Assembly: GCA_038330365.1 (NCBI GenBank)
Contig: JBBQNY010000122.1
Coordinates: 1 to 8,576 of the forward strand
Length of the DNA: 8,576 bases
Direction: 5' to 3'
From: JBBQNY01 sp038330365
GTDB taxonomy: Bacteria; Pseudomonadota; Gammaproteobacteria; Xanthomonadales; Ahniellaceae
Numbering within the stretch: the first letter of the stretch is position 1; every line of letters starts with the position of its first letter. The notes below the pieces were generated by a model. It did not search any database. It saw nothing but the letters and a program-made list of their open reading frames with translations, and was not told the origin of the DNA. Shown one piece after another: positions 6,372 to 8,576 of the stretch. Both the position numbers and the translations under genes were made by a program.

Positions 6372-7853
6372 TTGCCGCATCGCACCCGCGGTAACGCAGG
6401 GCCGCAGCGCTTCGTCTGGTTCGATTTCGAGACATCGGGTTCCGATCCGCGGCGGGACCGACCACTGCAGTTCGCGGCGCAGACGACCGATGCAGCGCTC
6501 CAGCCGATCGGTGATCCGATCGAGATCGAGTGCGCACCGTCAGCGGACACGGTTTTCGATCCCTTTGCCACGCTCATCACCGGACTGGATCCGCGCCGGC
6601 TCGAGCGCGACGGGCTGAGCGAGCCTGAATTCGCGGCTGCGATCGCCGCTGCATTCGGCATTCCCGGCACCTGCGCGGCGGGCTACAACTCGATGCGCTT
6701 CGACGACGAGGTCGTGCGCTTTCTGTTCTGGCGCAATTTCCTCGATCCGTATCGACGTGAGTACGCGGATGACCGTTCGCGCTGGGATCTGATCGACCTC
6801 GCCCGCATGACCTACGCTCTGCGTCCGGAAGGCATCGAATGGCCGCAGCGCGAGGACGGCGCACCGAGTTTCCGGCTTTCCGACCTCGCCCGTGCCAACG
6901 GGCTGGCGCACGAACGTGCCCACAACGCCCTCTCCGACGTGCACGCGACGCTGGCCCTCGCACGCCTCATCCGGCAGCGTCAGCCGCGGCTGTTCGACTG
7001 GCATCTGGCCGCACGCGATCGTGCGCGCAACCACGGGCTGGTGGATATCAGGAACGGGACGCCGCTGATTCACGTCTCGAGTCGCTACCCCGCGGAACGC
7101 GGCTGCCTCGCGATGGTCTATCCGCTCGCGCTGCTGCCTGATCGGCCGCACGCGCTCGTGGTGTTCGATCTCCAGGCGTCGCCGGACGAGCTGATCGACC
7201 TCGACGCCGACGCATTGCGGGACCGGGTGTTCACGCCGCGCGCCGATCTGCCGGAGGGTGTTGAGCGTGTGCCGCTGAAGATCGTGCACCTCAACCGCTG
7301 TCCTGCCCTGGCGCCATTGCGCGTACTCGACGGTGTCGACTGCGAACGCATCGGTCTGGATCGCGAACACTGCATGGAACACGCGCGTTGCATCGCGGCA
7401 GCCGGGTCGCTGGGCCAAAAGGCAGCGGCAGTCATGCGCACGCAATCCGGCACTTCGGCTGCGGGCGACGCTGACACGGCGCTCTACGACGGCTTCGTTT
7501 CACCGCGCGACCGCCGCCTGTGCGAACAGGTTGCGGCACTGCCCGCGGCAGCGCTTGCTGTGTCCAGTCTGGAGTTTTCGGATCCGAGATTGAACACCCT
7601 CCTGACGCGCTACCGGGCGCGCAACTTTGTCCACTCGCTCGATGCCGACGCCGACGACGACTGGACGCGTGATGTGGCGGCGCGACTCTGGCGCGGCGAG
7701 GAAGGCCGCGACCTGCGCGACTATGCAGCGCGGGTGGCCAGCGCGCGCTCGACGCTCGCAGCGGGCGATCCCGGGCACGCTCTGCTCGACGTCCTCCTCG
7801 ATCGCGCCGGGGAGCAGTCGCGGCGGTTCCCCGAATCGGTGCTGGACGCATGA
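6372..7853 (+). CDS. sbcB: Exodeoxyribonuclease I (3'-5' single-strand DNA exonuclease)
   Basis: This enzyme degrades single-stranded DNA from the 3' end and takes part in recombination and mismatch repair. The 493-residue protein matches E. coli ExoI in length and along its whole length. The DEDDh nuclease domain occupies about residues 13-200. The acidic and histidine residues are D18 and E20 in FDFETSG, D111 in MRFDDEVV, and H184 and D189 in HNALSDVHAT. All sit at a constant +3 offset from E. coli D15, E17, D108, H181 and D186. Other conserved blocks are DRPLQFAAQTTD, SRWDLIDLARMTYALRPEG and, in the C-terminal region, ALYDGF and RYRARNF. The start appears to be TTG at 6372, 2 nt after the preceding stop. 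No in-frame ATG or GTG lies close enough upstream, and the N-terminus fits the family. The Shine-Dalgarno is weak, so coupling to the binding-protein gene is likely. Confidence 0.97.
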   Translation: MPHRTRGNAGPQRFVWFDFETSGSDPRRDRPLQFAAQTTDAALQPIGDPIEIECAPSADTVFDPFATLITGLDPRRLERDGLSEPEFAAAIAAAFGIPGTCAAGYNSMRFDDEVVRFLFWRNFLDPYRREYADDRSRWDLIDLARMTYALRPEGIEWPQREDGAPSFRLSDLARANGLAHERAHNALSDVHATLALARLIRQRQPRLFDWHLAARDRARNHGLVDIRNGTPLIHVSSRYPAERGCLAMVYPLALLPDRPHALVVFDLQASPDELIDLDADALRDRVFTPRADLPEGVERVPLKIVHLNRCPALAPLRVLDGVDCERIGLDREHCMEHARCIAAAGSLGQKAAAVMRTQSGTSAAGDADTALYDGFVSPRDRRLCEQVAALPAAALAVSSLEFSDPRLNTLLTRYRARNFVHSLDADADDDWTRDVAARLWRGEEGRDLRDYAARVASARSTLAAGDPGHALLDVLLDRAGEQSRRFPESVLDA

Positions 7854-7884
7854 ACATTGTTGAAGTGCAGGCAGCGTGCGCGTG

Positions 7885-8576
7885 ATGGGGCCGCAATTTG
7901 ACGCCGGTTCGGCTGCACCCGCGCGCACGGTGCTGACGCCCACCAAACTCAACGCCATCGCACGCGGCGCGCTCGAGGACGTGCTCAGCTCCGTTTGGGT
8001 CGAGGGTGAGATCTCCAATTTCCTCGCGCACCGCTCCGGTCACTGCTATTTCACGCTCAAGGATGCCAACGCGCAAATCCGTTGCGCCTTGTTCAAATCG
8101 CGACGGCCTGCATTTGATGGGCCGCGCATCGATGCGCGCGACGGCATGCAGGTGCTCCTGCGTGGCCGGGTCACGCTGTACGAAACGCGCGGCGACTACC
8201 AAATGGTGGTCGAGCACATGGAGGAGGCCGGTGAAGGGGCGCTGCGGCGCGCTTTCGACGTGCTCAAGGCGAGGCTGGAAGCAGAGGGATTGTTCGCCGC
8301 CGCGCGCAAACGCGCTCTTCCCGCCCTGCCCCGCCGCATCGCGGTGCTGACCTCCCCGACCGGAGCTGCACTGCGGGACATCCTGTCCGTGTTGCGGCGG
8401 CGGATGCCGCTGGTCGCGGTCGATCTCGTGCCAGTCCAGGTACAGGGGGACGGTGCAGCTGCGGGCATCGTCCGTGCGCTGGAGGCGCTGCGGCGCCATG
8501 ATCGCCACGACGTCATCCTCATCGCGCGTGGCGGCGGTTCGCTCGAAGATCTCTGGGCCTTCAACGACGAGCAACT
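7885..8576 (+). CDS. xseA: Exodeoxyribonuclease VII large subunit, N-terminal part (runs off the window end)
   Basis: This is the catalytic large subunit of exonuclease VII, which with several XseB subunits degrades single-stranded DNA from either end into short oligonucleotides. The first 230 codons are present, about half of the usual ~400-450. An N-terminal OB-fold (about residues 16-112) contains VWVEGEISNF, GHCYFTLKD and IRCALF. The catalytic domain begins near residue 120 and shows VLTSPTGAALRDIL and the diagnostic ARGGGSLEDLWAFND close to the window end. An in-frame TGA at 7861 limits the start to GTG 7876, GTG 7882 or ATG 7885; I chose the ATG although AGG at 7869-7871 would also serve the GTG codons. 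The gene starts 31 nt after the sbcB stop with no terminator between, so the two are probably co-transcribed. Confidence 0.97.
   Translation, partial: MGPQFDAGSAAPARTVLTPTKLNAIARGALEDVLSSVWVEGEISNFLAHRSGHCYFTLKDANAQIRCALFKSRRPAFDGPRIDARDGMQVLLRGRVTLYETRGDYQMVVEHMEEAGEGALRRAFDVLKARLEAEGLFAAARKRALPALPRRIAVLTSPTGAALRDILSVLRRRMPLVAVDLVPVQVQGDGAAAGIVRALEALRRHDRHDVILIARGGGSLEDLWAFNDEQ

Noticed and set aside
6540..7445. 301-codon minus-strand frame opposite sbcB
   Set aside because: It is antisense to conserved ExoI sequence and has no family features.
7432..8574. 380-codon minus-strand frame opposite sbcB and xseA
   Set aside because: It covers two conserved plus-strand genes; its length reflects scarce stop codons in GC-rich DNA.

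Overview
The window looks like ordinary chromosome of a high-GC gammaproteobacterium. The YgfZ, SoxR and exonuclease I (SbcB) proteins are all close to the enterobacterial forms, and there are no mobile elements. A DUF1674/SDHAF4-type gene beside sdhCDA argues against an enteric and fits something like a Xanthomonadales/Nevskiales relative; this placement is inference only.

Left half, minus strand (about 3805 down to 1): an MFS efflux transporter, a small SDHAF4-like succinate dehydrogenase assembly factor, and then sdhC, sdhD and the first 310 codons of sdhA. sdhC and sdhD overlap by 4 nt and sdhD and sdhA are 2 nt apart, so the subunits are tightly coupled; sdhB would lie beyond base 1.

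The two halves meet at a SoxR control point. A near-perfect SoxR operator (3844-3863) lies between the divergent MFS gene and soxR. The MFS promoter has the 19-bp spacer typical of SoxR-activated promoters. The right arm of the operator also supplies the ribosome binding site of soxR. Oxidised SoxR should switch on the pump and, by position, occlude its own promoter.

Right half, plus strand: soxR, ygfZ (folate-dependent Fe-S maintenance protein), a periplasmic PhnD-like solute-binding protein with no transporter partners in view, sbcB (exonuclease I) and the first 230 codons of xseA (exonuclease VII large subunit). sbcB starts 2 nt after the binding-protein gene, and xseA follows 31 nt after sbcB, so two single-strand DNA exonucleases sit together. 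Three genes appear to use non-ATG starts (TTG for the MFS gene and sbcB, GTG for the binding protein).

No tRNA, rRNA, CRISPR array, insertion sequence or phage gene was seen. I see no clearly new biological system. The best items are the compact SoxR/MFS divergon, the assembly factor linked to sdh, the orphan binding protein coupled to sbcB, and the sbcB-xseA pairing.
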